64,000 nucleotides of DNA. Source: Eunapius fragilis. Lineage: Eukaryota; Porifera; Demospongiae; Spongillida; Spongillidae. The stretch spans positions 4,194,889 through 4,258,888 of the forward strand of contig OY811992.1 of assembly GCA_963681505.1 (NCBI GenBank), in the 5' to 3' direction. The first letter of the stretch is position 1, and each line of letters starts with the position of its first letter. Below the pieces are notes generated by a model. It was not told where the DNA came from. It searched no databases and was given only the letters and a program-made list of their open reading frames with translations. Of the stretch, positions 53,448 through 64,000 are shown one piece after another. The translations under genes and the position numbers were made by a program.

Positions 53448-54774
53448 TTGTTTCACTCATTTTTTAATGTATGCAGCTGGGTGTGGGGAGCAACACAACG
53501 GTGACAGTGCTTGCATATGTGTAACTGACCACACGATTAGCTGTATATGTTAAATCTGTTGTCCATGCTGATGATCGGCTGGTAGTGGGCCTTTTCACAA
53601 GCCTTCTTACTTTCAGGTTGGCTTTCAAAGGGAGAAAAAAAGAATAGTGCAAAGAATATTAAACGTTACTTGTGCTGACAAGTGGCATGAGGAGACTCAG
53701 AGTGCAAGCCCATTGATGAGAAGGAGCAATATGAACCGTCCACATTCGAAACGTGACTAAAGTTTATCTGGTATAATTATATAGAGACATACACAACGTG
53801 GTCAACTACAGACCCTGGTATGGTTTCTATGTGTTCACGTACCAACCCCGCTTGCAGACCCCACTTTTATGGCTTAGCTTGTGCTTTGCTAATTTATGAA
53901 TTTCAATGACAATAACTACATGTATTACAGCTAAATTTATTAAAATCAAGCTTTTACCTTCACTTTGAAATTTGTATCGAAGTTCAGAACGTGGCAATAC
54001 CAAACAAACTTGGCAGACTTGTCTTGTCCAGTGCCTTCCATAACCGCTAACATAACTACTAACATATGGATTATCTCTACTATCTTAAGGAACAAGTTGG
54101 CCTTTAAAGTCCAACAAGTTGGGTTTCAAGCGGCCCATGATAATTTCTGCCAAACAGCCATTAAATTTAACCATCTAGAGGCTTCGGGCACTAAATGTAC
54201 TCCATAGTAGATGTGATATGTGCTACTAATTTGATGATAGGGTCTAAGTAAATTAATCCAATGATGATGTACATGTACATTTGGGCAGCTGGGAAATAAA
54301 GCATGCAGTGGGTGTGATGGCGAGGAGGAATCAAATGAAGGAAGGTCTAGTATGAAGTATACAACAAAAATGCAGAGAGTAAAACAAAACACGGCTCAAT
54401 TGCAAGACTGAAATAGAAGCTGGACCCAAACTTGTGACAAAAGCTGAAGGTCGTGTGTGAGTGAAGCGTAGTGACATAATTAATTACTGGTAGGAGGAAG
54501 GTTTATGATATGACCCCACCTCTGCTTGTTGCCCAGAAATTGGCCAGACACAAGTAAACAAAATGTGAAGAACACAAAAGGAATCCTCACACATGCACCC
54601 CTATGTTGTCACCATGGATACCTCAACTTGTGCTGGTGAAGACCTGAATGTGTTCCTTGGACATAATGGAGAGATCCTTGTGTGTACCAGTTGAGCCCAG
54701 GGAATGTGTCTACCAGGTTCCGCTGTGGAATGTGGTTTCTAAACATCCACATATTTTTGTGTCTGGAGGTAGAT
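53448..54774. other. No gene recognised
   Basis: Unique spacer up to the start of copy B. Short frames lack support. Confidence 0.45.
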
Positions 54775-54990
54775 TGAACTGATTGCAATAACTTAATGCT
54801 CAACATTGTTTGTATTGTAGTATTCAGTAAAAGCTGTAGTATCGTGAAGTGTTGCTTAAAACCCATGCAATTATAGGATGTTGCTTTAATGCGACTAGAC
54901 ATTTTGATACAAGAGAAATTACTATACGTTACAAGTGTAGCCATAGTATTTTTAGCTAGAGACTTGTATTGTGTCTGTACTATTCAGCTG

Positions 54991-55010
54991 TTAGGGTTAG
55001 GGTTAGGGTT
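54991..55010 (+). repeat. Interstitial telomeric repeat, 3.3 units of TTAGGG
   Basis: TTAGGG occurs three times plus TT, between TTCAGCTG and ACTCGACC. Copy A reads TTCAGCTGTAACTCGACC, with no repeat. Confidence 0.95.
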
Positions 55011-55877
55011 ACTCGACCACTTGTAAGACTCCTACATGTACAAATAAAATTTTAATAGGTTCATTAGAATTCAAAAGTGAGTGTCAAATCTTAATAACTG
55101 CCAAACCTAATTCTATTACACACACACACATGCACACACCCTTAACCCACCTGATTGTTTGAACAAGCCTTTTTCTATAATGCTGAGTTCTTCCTTCCAA
55201 CACCATCCTATATCAGCATTGAGTTATTAAGCTTGCTACCATGGCAAAATGTGTGTGTGTGTGTGTAAATTTTGCAAGACAGTTACCACAAAAAGTCAGT
55301 TTCTATAAACTACATCACACACTGTGTCCATTGTCATGGGTACCGTGGGCGTAGGTGGCCATATTGAAAGCAATTGCATGTGTCAGAGCGATGTGTAATA
55401 TGAGATGGAGGGAACTAGGGTGTAAGCTACTCGCAACCTAAACAGCTAGAGAATGCAGTAACCAGAGTCAATCACAACATGACACAATAATCGAAGTGGG
55501 GGAGGGGGGGGGGACAGTATAGCAGAGATTATCTCTTATCCTAACTACCTATTCACAACTCATGGCAGTAGTCAATCACAAAAATTTGGGGGGCTAATTA
55601 ATATTCATGAGTCATGATAAAACGATGCATAAGTGTGCAGTTGCATGAAACAAAAATACAGTGTGGTGGCTTGAATTATCGCTTACGAAGTAATTTGCCA
55701 CTGCTTGAAGGTCTAACATATCTGTATCATCTTTATGCATCCATTTGTGGTACCGCTACCGCGTAATTAATTCGATTAGACCATCAACGTGTAGCCTTTT
55801 AATATGATGCTGGCTCAAAAATTTTGGGGGTTTAAGCCCCCCCCCCCCCCCCCCCTCCCCCACTACGGCCTTGCAAC

Positions 55878-56652
55878 CAGTGGCGTAGCGAGGGGGGGGC
55901 AGGGGGGGACATATGTCCCCGGGCGCAGGGGTTTAGGGGGCGCCAAAATAGACAATTTGCAATTATCGCGTTACGCGAACGGGCCCGCGGGGCGCGGGCA
56001 CATTTTGAGTCTTGTTAACAAACGATCTGTAGTCTGGGGACCCGATAGTACAGCCATCAGTCGGGTCCCCAGACTACTCGATCTGCAACGCAAACTTTTA
56101 AATTTATTTCTAATCACCGACATTGAAGATACGGTATCCAATCGTCACCTCCATAATCTGTTGGAATAAACAGTTCCAACTTCAGGGTTATCGCTCGCTG
56201 CCATTGTGAGCCTGTTATGCACAGGCTCACAATGGCAGTGAGCGGTTAGCCATTATCGTACAGACAGTACACATAGCGCCAGTCATAGCGCGAGGGTAGT
56301 TTTGCGGGGGCGGATACTTCCCCAAACTAAATTTCCTAATGTAATAGATTGAAGGTACGTGCGAAGGCATAGGTTGCTTGCGGAAGCAAATGCAGTGTAT
56401 GCGAAAGTATCATGTTTTTGTGGCTTAAAAAGTGGTAAAGTTGCAAAGCGGCTGGGGCTCCGCCCCAGACCCTTTGGGTGAGCTTTGCATACTCCCTTGC
56501 TGGTATGATCGAGGCCCGGCATACCCCTCTCCGCCCTTGCAGCTACCTACCAAACCTCGCTGCAAAATCCTAGATCCACCCCTTTATTTGTAGGGGGGGG
56601 CGCCATTATTGCATTATGTCCCCGGGCGCTCAACCACCACACTACGCCACTG
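55878..56652. mobile_element. hAT-like MITE, 775 bp
   Basis: The terminal inverted repeats CAGTGGCGTAGCG and CACTACGCCACTG are flanked by the 8-bp duplication CTTGCAAC (55870-55877 and 56653-56660). Copy A has the empty site at 5777-5784. No transposase inside. It holds a nested 47-bp inverted repeat (AGTCTGGGGACCCGA) at 56030-56076. Confidence 0.95.
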
Positions 56653-57932
56653 CTTGCAACTCAACTTACACAAACAAGTCTTTCTGTCTATAAGAGAAGC
56701 CGCTTCAATTCCATATAGCGCTCGCTATTCAGCTTAAAATGCGCATGCGCTAAATCGGATGGGAAGATGGGGAATTGTCTAAGAAAAGGCAATGCGCGTG
56801 TGTGGATGTGTTTGTGTGTATGCGGCGTACGTACTGTGCTACGCACAAGATAATGCTAGTCGCTCTCACCCTTATAGAATCCGAAGTAGTTCAGCCTGTC
56901 GTCCACCTACCTGTAAAAGTACATGATAGTCAAGAAAGTATATATGCGTATGTGCTCTTTCTTTTCACGTAGAAAGTACACTGGGAAGAGTATCCAGCTC
57001 AGGCTGTACAGGTATTTATGATACAGCTCTGTGCTGTTTTATATGGTGTTATGATACCACATGTATTATCACATTCCCAGCTAGAGCTTGAAGATGGGGA
57101 GTTTGGATATCTGGTTTGTGTGGGGATTATATGAAGTGATATCATTTCTGTTTGTATGGGGATGTGAGCAGTGCATGCAAAGTTAAATGATTTTAACCCA
57201 GATGCCAGGAAAGCTTGCATGTAAGCTATGAGTGTCTGTATATATCCAGCTGTGTTTCTGACATGAACATGCAAGTGTGTGTGTTGTATGATGGGCATTT
57301 TTCGTTTCACATGCACATACATACATGTACGGGGAGTGCAAACCCACTCAAACAGTGTGTGGTCATATGCTTATAAGCACCCATAAATCACATGCATACA
57401 CCATGCCTCATCACATCTACTCTTATCACATGAACATCTCACACCTCGTCTCCAATTCAAAGGTCTAACAGTAACCTTATGGTCACCTTTCATTTCAGAA
57501 AGAAAACCCTGCTCCATGACTTCTAATGGGAGGTGTCCTGTAACTGTTAGTCACTTGCTCCTGTGATCAAACACTATCCACTTATATACATGTTGCAATT
57601 CTGTTGTGGAAGACATCAAGCTTGCCTCTGCAAGGGTAAAATAGCGCCTTAGTTTGTTATCTTCATTTATTGTATGCTATTTGTATTCTGCTAGTGTCTT
57701 TCATTTTTGGTTGGTAATGAAAAAAAATTCTTTCCGGAAAAAAAAATCTGTGACCTGGACGGAGAGAGAGAGAGAAATGGATAAATGGAGAAGACATCTA
57801 AGCTCTCCACTGGCATAAGGTTCTTTTGCCCATGCAGGACATTAAGGATGCTATCATTAAACATCGGGCGGTCAACATCACAGCTGTCATTGAGAATCAA
57901 AAGAATTTGTACAATTTTGAAATCCTATTGAA

Positions 57933-58280
57933 TTGAAATATTTTGGATTTAGATTCAATTATCAGAACTCTTCTGCTCGGTCCATAGTTCTCAATGTTAC
58001 CAATGCTGATGATGAGCAATGCGTCATGAAATTTGTTGGCAGTAAGTCACAGAAAGGATTATCTTTGTGGGAGAAACATATCATAACAGATTCTGTACTT
58101 CATTTCATTGAACACTTGATATACTACAAACCCTTCTTTGACCTGTTGTATGTAAAGACTGACTGCCAAGGTGCTTTGATTAACTTAGATGAAGTTCTAC
58201 AATCTTTCATGGTTGTGGGTTTGAGCACTGTGACCTACGACTTGAAATCATTTGTTTTCGTTGCAGTAGCCCTTAATTAA
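57933..58280 (+). CDS. Unidentified open frame of 115 residues (copy B)
   Basis: Starts MKYFGFRFNYQNSSARS and ends FVFVAVALN. The sister in copy A is frameshifted. No signal peptide or known motif. A preceding stretch (near 57840-57930) reads DIKDAIIKHRAVNITAVIEN in another frame, so it may be the end of a larger decayed gene. Confidence 0.3.
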   Translation: MKYFGFRFNYQNSSARSIVLNVTNADDEQCVMKFVGSKSQKGLSLWEKHIITDSVLHFIEHLIYYKPFFDLLYVKTDCQGALINLDEVLQSFMVVGLSTVTYDLKSFVFVAVALN

Positions 58281-58455
58281 TTAAGTCACACTTTTCTATA
58301 GGGCGTGGTAATGCATCACGAAGCAAAGCAAAGATGGCAATTAATGAAAGGCAGATGCAGATACCAGCGGACACTATCCATTCAGTTTTATATTTATATT
58401 TCATATCCTCTAATTATTATTGTATTGTTTTCTCATATTGAAAGGGAAGAGGTAT

Positions 58456-58649
58456 TTTGAGGGAGGCAGGAAATGAGGGAGGCAGGGGATGAGGGAGGCA
58501 GGGGGTGAGGGAGGCAGGGGATGAGGGAGGCAGGGGATGAGGGAGGCAGGGGATGAGGGAGGCAGGGGTGAGGGAGGCAGGGGATGAGGGAGGCAGGGGA
58601 TGAGGGAGGCAGGGGATGAGGGAGGCAGGAGATGAGGGAGGCAGGGGAT
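58456..58649. repeat. 17-bp minisatellite, copy B
   Basis: About 11 units of GATGAGGGAGGCAGGGG, same place as 7596-7752. Confidence 0.9.
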
Positions 58650-59921
58650 GTACGTCTTTGCTTTCCATCTTTATCGCGATTTTTCAAGTTCAGAATCCTC
58701 CAGGATGATGAGGCCAACACATTAAGGAACACAAGGTGCCAAGAGAGATAGCCCTGATAGATGCATAGTCCTTGCTTGTATCTTTGGTGCATGTTGTGAG
58801 GGTGGGCTGGTTATCCAAAAAAGTGTTTTGCTTAGGTGGGGGATGAAACAAGGAAATTATGCGCGTCTGTCATATATCCGGTGTTAAAAATTTGCTTTTA
58901 TCAGGTATATTGAAATGTCGGATAAGGTAGCGAACAAGGGAACCCGTTCCTGACTACAACGTATGGTCATGTGATGCTAAATTACTTGTACACATTTGCC
59001 AAGTAAATTAAATCAAACATGCTTTGGAGATTTTAATAAATAGGTTACTTTAGGTGCGCCTGTTTATTGAGAGGGAGGTGGGATGGCAGTATAAGACCTC
59101 CAACTTTTTAGAACTCAACATGTTCTCATACAATCAAGTTGCCTTGTGATGTAAATATGTATTGTGTTGTACAGCACTATGAAATGACCACTACCTGTGA
59201 TTGTTGCAGAGCCTCTTCCAAAAGAATGAGTGTGGGTTTGTGGGATGTGGCTCAATTTTCAGGTTTCAATCTTTGTTGAAAGGAGGCACTAGTTGAGGGA
59301 AGGAGCTCTCACAGGAGTGTAGGTTTGCGTTCTCTGTCACTGCACACCCTCACAACAGCATCAACCTTCCCCAGATGTGGATTGCTACTAGTTCAAAACA
59401 TAATTGCAGCTGTAGATCAGTACAAAAAAAAAGTTGCATCTCCAGTGAGAATTTATGCAAAAATAGTTGAGCTTGTGTAAGCTGCTGAGCCCTTGAACTC
59501 TATGTCAGTAGATACCTCAGCCAATGAAGAACTTTTTCATCAAGAACCAGGGTATTGTTAGGTGGGCTACCATATAATGATACTGATAGAGCAGGGACAG
59601 TGCAATTTAGGGATCACAAAGTTTTGGCAGCAAGCTCTGCAACTGACCATCTTTGATTCATTATTCCTGGATGAATTTTTGGGCTCCCTAATCTGGACAC
59701 CTAAGGTATCAGTTGTTCTAACTAACTGAGTTTAAGTGGTCATGTAAACTAAACTAAAGTGTGCAACTGATTTTCAGGTTTTTAGGTTATTTAAATAACT
59801 GTTTGTAAATTTCTTTTTTCTTTGTCACAATTAGTCAGCATTTTTTTTGTCGTTGCAACAAATTTTAATCCACATACTATGCAAAACAATGCATAAAAAC
59901 AAAAGTGTTACTGATAGATTT

Positions 59922-60395
59922 TTAGACAGAGGATGGTATCTTACCCTCAACAGTGGCAAGGGTAAGGTCATGTTCGTAAATAGGGTGGGGATGTGATGAC
60001 CTGCTTCCACGAATGCACGGAACAGCAGCATGAAGGAAAGCATAAGAGGGTCGAGTGCGTAGCCAGCTAACTACAAGAGAATATGGTTTGTCCTGCTTGA
60101 TGGAAATCATGTCTGCCAAACGCCTGTAAAATGTTGAACACTCACGAGCCATTCCTCGTGTTGTACTAAAACTCAGTGGTGTAAAAGACCCCACGCTCAA
60201 CCTCTTTCACCCGTTGACTATATTGTCGCAAACCCTTACATCAAAGTAAGCATCCTGACCACGATTCCAAAAACCCCTGGCACGTATATCGAGACGTGAA
60301 TTCTCATCAGTGTTGGCAGATTTGTGGTGAAAGCCTTCACCATTCAGTGGTTGTAAGTGCTGCCCAGTCTTGGGTTTACTAATGGGTACCATAAT
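59922..60395 (-). pseudogene. Retroelement C-terminal relic, copy B
   Basis: The minus strand has HHKSANTDENSRLDIRARGF and AYFDVRV, a stop, then FSTTRGMARECSTFYRRLAD through PSYAFLHAAVPCIRGSRSSH. The stretch between the nuclease-like part and the tail is missing. Better preserved than copy A (9003-9540). Confidence 0.55.
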
Positions 60396-61127
60396 GACTT
60401 ATGTTTAATGTTAATCATACATGTATAAACATGAGCTTGTTGTATTTGTGCACGGGAGGGCAGAGCAGGATGGCTTATATGTGGTACGCATCCACAAAAC
60501 TTCCTGTGCGAGTCACATGTAATAAGGTCACCCGTATTGTTTAATAAATTGGGAGGGGCTTATACGTCTATGCAATCAAACAGAAATGGACCATCAACAT
60601 TAGTTATGTCATCATTTGAAAACCACACAATGATAACTGCATTAGTGGGATTATGCCTTAAGATACTACCTTAGAGAGTTGTATGTATGGATGGGCACAG
60701 AAAATACCTTCACTGCGTTTGACAAAATATGAATTAAACAGCTTTTCTATGTACAATTGGTTAGGTCAGTTGGTCCCCCCTCACTCCATGAACGTAAAAG
60801 TATATTGGTTGATTATATCTGCCATGCAATGATTTTATATTGTATAGGAGATCAAAATTTCTGTTACACTGTCCTTTGTCTGGACCTATGTCTAAGAAAT
60901 CCTGTTCATCTTGAAACTTTTAAGTTGTTAAGTCACAGTGCTTCACCACAAGTAGTAAATCCAATCCCAGCCTCAACTTTGAGCATGATTGCAACATGTT
61001 TTCAATATATTCTGTTTGTTAATGAAGGTTAAAGTTATGCAAAACTTTTTAAAGATTGTTCAATTTCTGAGGCTTGTTCCTTACTTGATATTCAAGTTGA
61101 TACCCAGTGGAAAAGAGAAAGGTCTGA

Positions 61128-61308
61128 AATGATTGGTGCAATTGGTATAGCTACATATCCAAAGGGTGTCAATGGATTAACCATCATCACTGAGCCAATT
61201 GAGGGAATTCCGAAGGTTAAAGGTGCAATCTTGGACTCAGGTTTCAATAGCAGTGTTGTCAAGTGTTCCCTGACGACATGGTTGGGAGGCTTGTATAGTG
61301 TACATTGA
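61128..61308 (+). other. Unidentified open frame (copy B)
   Basis: MIGAIGIATYPKGVNGLTII then a stop after LYSVH. Frameshifted in copy A. Family unknown. Confidence 0.3.
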
Positions 61309-61811
61309 GGTAGGTTTCTGAGTTGCTCTAACAAAATCTTCACACTTCAAAATCCTGATTAAGTATGTATATTTGCATAGGCTTTCAATTTTGAACTTCT
61401 TAACAGTACCCACTGAATGGTACCTTTAAAAATCCTGGATATGCGCCTGCGCACACAAATAACAAACACATCGCTCCCATCAACAAAGCGCTTTATAACT
61501 TCCCCCTTAAGGTTGAGGCGGTGTGTGATTTGCAATATTATGACGTTACGATTCTGATTTGTGCCACCGCATCTGTGACGTAGGCGGGTCTGGTAGGAGA
61601 CGGGCCATAATTAGAAGTGGTTCGATCTAAATATGCAGCACGCAGTACATAGCCACGCTACAGGAAAAAGTATTGTGTTCCCGAACACGATTATATCAAA
61701 CGTTTTATCGTCGATACAAGCTCATGAAATATAAAAAATCGATGACATAACTGAGCTCAATTAGTGAAGGTCAGTCACGTGCATTATTACTATTACAAGA
61801 GCGCTCACAAG

Positions 61812-61878
61812 ATGATGGTCCTCCGCTTGGTGGTTGTGGTGGTGATACAATTATTACTCACCATGTGCAGCTCAAGTA
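61812..61878 (+). CDS. Receptor B exon 1, signal peptide
   Basis: MMVLRLVVVVVIQLLLTMCS, with Arg where A has Asp. Donor GTAAGC. Confidence 0.8.
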
Positions 61879-63257
61879 GTAAGCAGACGAATACCATACG
61901 TTTGTACATACGTTCGTGAGCCACCGTGTGCGCGTACATGCAGACTCCAGCGTGGGAGCCTGTTAAGGCGTTTGAGTTATGAACCGTGCTCACGCGAGTG
62001 CGTGTTTATGTGAGTATACATGTATAGACATTCATTAGGGTACATTGTTTGAATGCACGTTTTATGAACTTACATTGCTACAAATATATGTATAATTATG
62101 TGCATACGGCGGGTAGGTTTATTCCGGTTCTCTATTTAGCAGCCCAACCACCTCTGAATGCTGTGAGCCTGAGGGGACCCCAGTACTTTGATGAAATCAG
62201 CGATAACTCGAGCAGTGTGATAGTAGCGGGATCAGTCATCCAGCTCTTCTGTTCAGCCAGTGGACAGTTCACTGCTCCCCACATACAGTGGACCAGGAAT
62301 AATATCACCATTCCAGAGACTGCACAGTTGCCTCATCTGATGGTTAAGAGTAGGACAGAGAACACCATCACTTCCTCAGTCCTCACTATCTATGGTTTCT
62401 CATCAAGTGATAATGGAAGCTATCAGTGTTGTGCTTCTGACATCAATGGCAGTACTTTGAGTAAACCATTACTGCTAACAGGTTAGTGTCACAGATGTAT
62501 TACTTCAATCACCCATCCTTTACTCTGCAGCTATCAATGGCTCCAACATGTTGAAGATAACACGAGAACTTAGTAACACCACATCAGACAGAACATCTGT
62601 TCCTCTTGGAAGTTCAACCATTGGAACCTTTCTGAGATGTTCAGCTGAACAGCCTTCTTCATCCTCTCTTGCTGCACCCAGTGTGATATGGTTGAAGGAT
62701 GGGACACAGCTATCTGGTGATGGGGTTAGGGTTGTTGTGACAACTACCAATACCACTATCATGGGATCAAACAGGACTGTAAGCTTTGTCAAAATCTTCA
62801 ACTTCAGTCAGTCTGATGCTGGAGTGTACCAGTGTGTGTTCTATGACACACCATCCCAGGGAGGAGAGGTCATCACCACTAGACCATACAAAGTAGACAC
62901 AGGTATGGACAGCCACTTTTCATGTGTAGGCTATGTATGCTGGAATGAATGTGTTTTATCTTTAATTGTTAGGTCCAGTCTTCATTACTGCTGCTTCCCC
63001 TTTATCAGTCACCCTCTGTCCCCCTGAGCCTCTGGTCCTCCAAGTGGAGGCAGAAGGAGAGTATGCTGGTATTCAATGGAGCAGGACACCAATAGTTCTG
63101 AATATCACTAGTGATGAATTGGTGGACTTCCAGCAGACATTTGTGAGGACTGAGACATCAGAGCAGGATTGGGGACTATACTTGGTTTCCATTATGATGC
63201 CCAATAATTCATCTTCCAATATCGCAATCAACATATCTTGTAACACCACTGTGCCCA
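61812..63257 (+). CDS. Ig-superfamily receptor gene B, 5' part (spliced model)
   Basis: Exons 61812-61878 (signal), 62143-62481, 62531-62902 and 62973-63257 mirror gene A with the same phase 1 junctions and donors (GTAAGC, GTTAGT, GTATGG, GTAAGT). Exon lengths differ only by multiples of three (339 against 330, 372 against 381, 285 against 291), so both copies stayed under coding constraint. Domains 1 and 2 keep C-W-C; domain 3 lacks the second Cys as in A. Membrane and tail exons would lie beyond the window. Start chosen as the first of two ATGs. Confidence 0.78.
62143..62481 (+). CDS. Receptor B exon 2, Ig domain 1
   Basis: 113 codons with LFCSASG, IQWTR, DNGSYQCCASDINGS. Acceptor CTATTTAGCAG. 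Confidence 0.9.
62531..62902 (+). CDS. Receptor B exon 3, Ig domain 2
   Basis: 124 codons with FLRCSAEQ, VIWLKDG, SDAGVYQCVF. Donor GTATGG. Confidence 0.9.
62973..63257 (+). CDS. Receptor B exon 4, divergent Ig-like domain
   Basis: 95 codons with VTLCPPEP, GIQWSR, EQDWGLYLVS. Second core Cys absent as in A. Confidence 0.8.
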
Positions 63258-63304
63258 GTAAGTCAATAGACAAGACTGAATAATAGTACTGGAATGTTTA
63301 TTGA

Positions 63305-64000
63305 TGGGAAAACAAAAAAAAAAAAAAAAAAAAAGGGGTTGACACTGTTATTGTTTAGAATCCTGTAAAGCAGTGTCTGGGAATCATAACCCCTCTCCTT
63401 TTCATCTGTGGCAGAGGCCACACCCCAGCACATGGTCACCATGTCAGGTTGGAACCATCTTGGGTCATTCCATAACCTGTGGAACTCAAACTGGATGCTA
63501 TACTTTAGATTTTGGTGCAAATACTCATATTTGTATGACCTATAATATGAAGGTTAGTTCGTCCCAAAAAAGTTTAATAATGTGAATGGTTTACTAAATA
63601 CACCATCATGAATAATGAATTTTTTCCTCGAATTTTCCACTTCGGAGAAGTCACAAATTCCTTCTCACAAAATTATAAATGTGTGTATATAATACGACAC
63701 AGTTTTCAATATGAAGGCCATTTGCAGAATGAGACACTGATATATATACATTTTTTACTAAATGGAAGCCATTCATTGTCTGCATGTATTTACAAAATCC
63801 GCGCAGAAGTCAGAGTACGAGCTAGTTCTGGGAAACATAGAAGCAAGACGCCATTTTTTTTTCTTCCCGGTTAAAGCACTAATTAAAAGTAATTGGTGCT
63901 TACATATGTCTACATAACAGCCAACCTAAGTAAACGATACGGAACATGACTCAGCACATGTTGTACTCATCCGTCACGTTTTTTTCCCCTAATAACGCTG
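63305..64000. other. Intron B start with A run, duplicated text and left arm of the long-TIR element
   Basis: A run of about 22 A lies near 63313-63334. Text then follows 15280-15990. From about 63817 it matches the left TIR of the element at 15729. Confidence 0.7.

Larger units (their letters stand above)
54775..64000. repeat. Segmental duplication, copy B
   Basis: Direct copy of 1-16000 lacking the gypsy and hAT insertions and carrying its own MITE and telomeric patch. Long G runs of copy A are short here (near 55500 and 55588). It runs out of the window inside the long-TIR element. Confidence 0.92.

Noticed and set aside
54991..55010. Chromosome end
   Set aside because: Only three TTAGGG units with duplicated sequence continuing on both sides.

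Overview
The window looks like nuclear DNA of an animal, most plausibly a non-bilaterian such as a sponge; that assignment is an inference from gene content. Supporting it are spliced genes with GT-AG introns, Ig-domain membrane receptors, a ZnT5-like zinc transporter, a short TTAGGG array, Ty3/gypsy and hAT elements, relics of a reverse transcriptase family common in invertebrate genomes, and abundant AC microsatellites and minisatellites. No bacterial operon, tRNA, rRNA or CRISPR array was seen.

Layout. Positions 1-16000 (copy A) and 54775-64000 (copy B) are direct copies of one segment. Each carries retroelement relics, a 17-bp minisatellite and the 5' exons of an Ig-receptor gene (A from 13731, B from 61812). 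The copies differ by clean insertions: a Ty3/gypsy element (889-5527) and a hAT element (10667-13437) only in A, a 775-bp hAT-like MITE (55878-56652) and a telomeric-repeat patch (54991-55010) only in B. Receptor A seems to continue through a 9.5-kb intron, holding a 3-kb long-TIR element and a 4.1-kb 21-bp minisatellite, to a transmembrane exon (24704) and a tyrosine-containing tail exon (25744-25988). A second, decayed transmembrane/tail pair lies at 45971-47237. Positions 26-34 kb hold a partial third copy of the segment, a broken gypsy pol and a fold-back transposon complex. Positions 37-48 kb are mainly retroelement and hAT debris. The last two exons of a ZnT5-like transporter are on the minus strand at 51.8-52.5 kb.

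The standout is 34427-37152 on the minus strand. A signal-peptide exon and an acidic exon are followed by 24 units in which an AG acceptor and a GTAAGTAT-type donor enclose only 3, 6, 9 or 12 bases, always a multiple of three. Read in phase 0 these micro-exons give 33 codons without a stop, six of them Cys, and lead to a last exon with a TAA. I interpret this as a secreted cysteine-rich peptide gene built almost entirely of one-codon exons. This is read from sequence only; transcript evidence is needed.

How parts relate: the Ig genes form a duplicated receptor family whose copies have been reshaped by transposon insertion and minisatellite expansion. The micro-exon gene stands alone between a fold-back element and retroelement relics.
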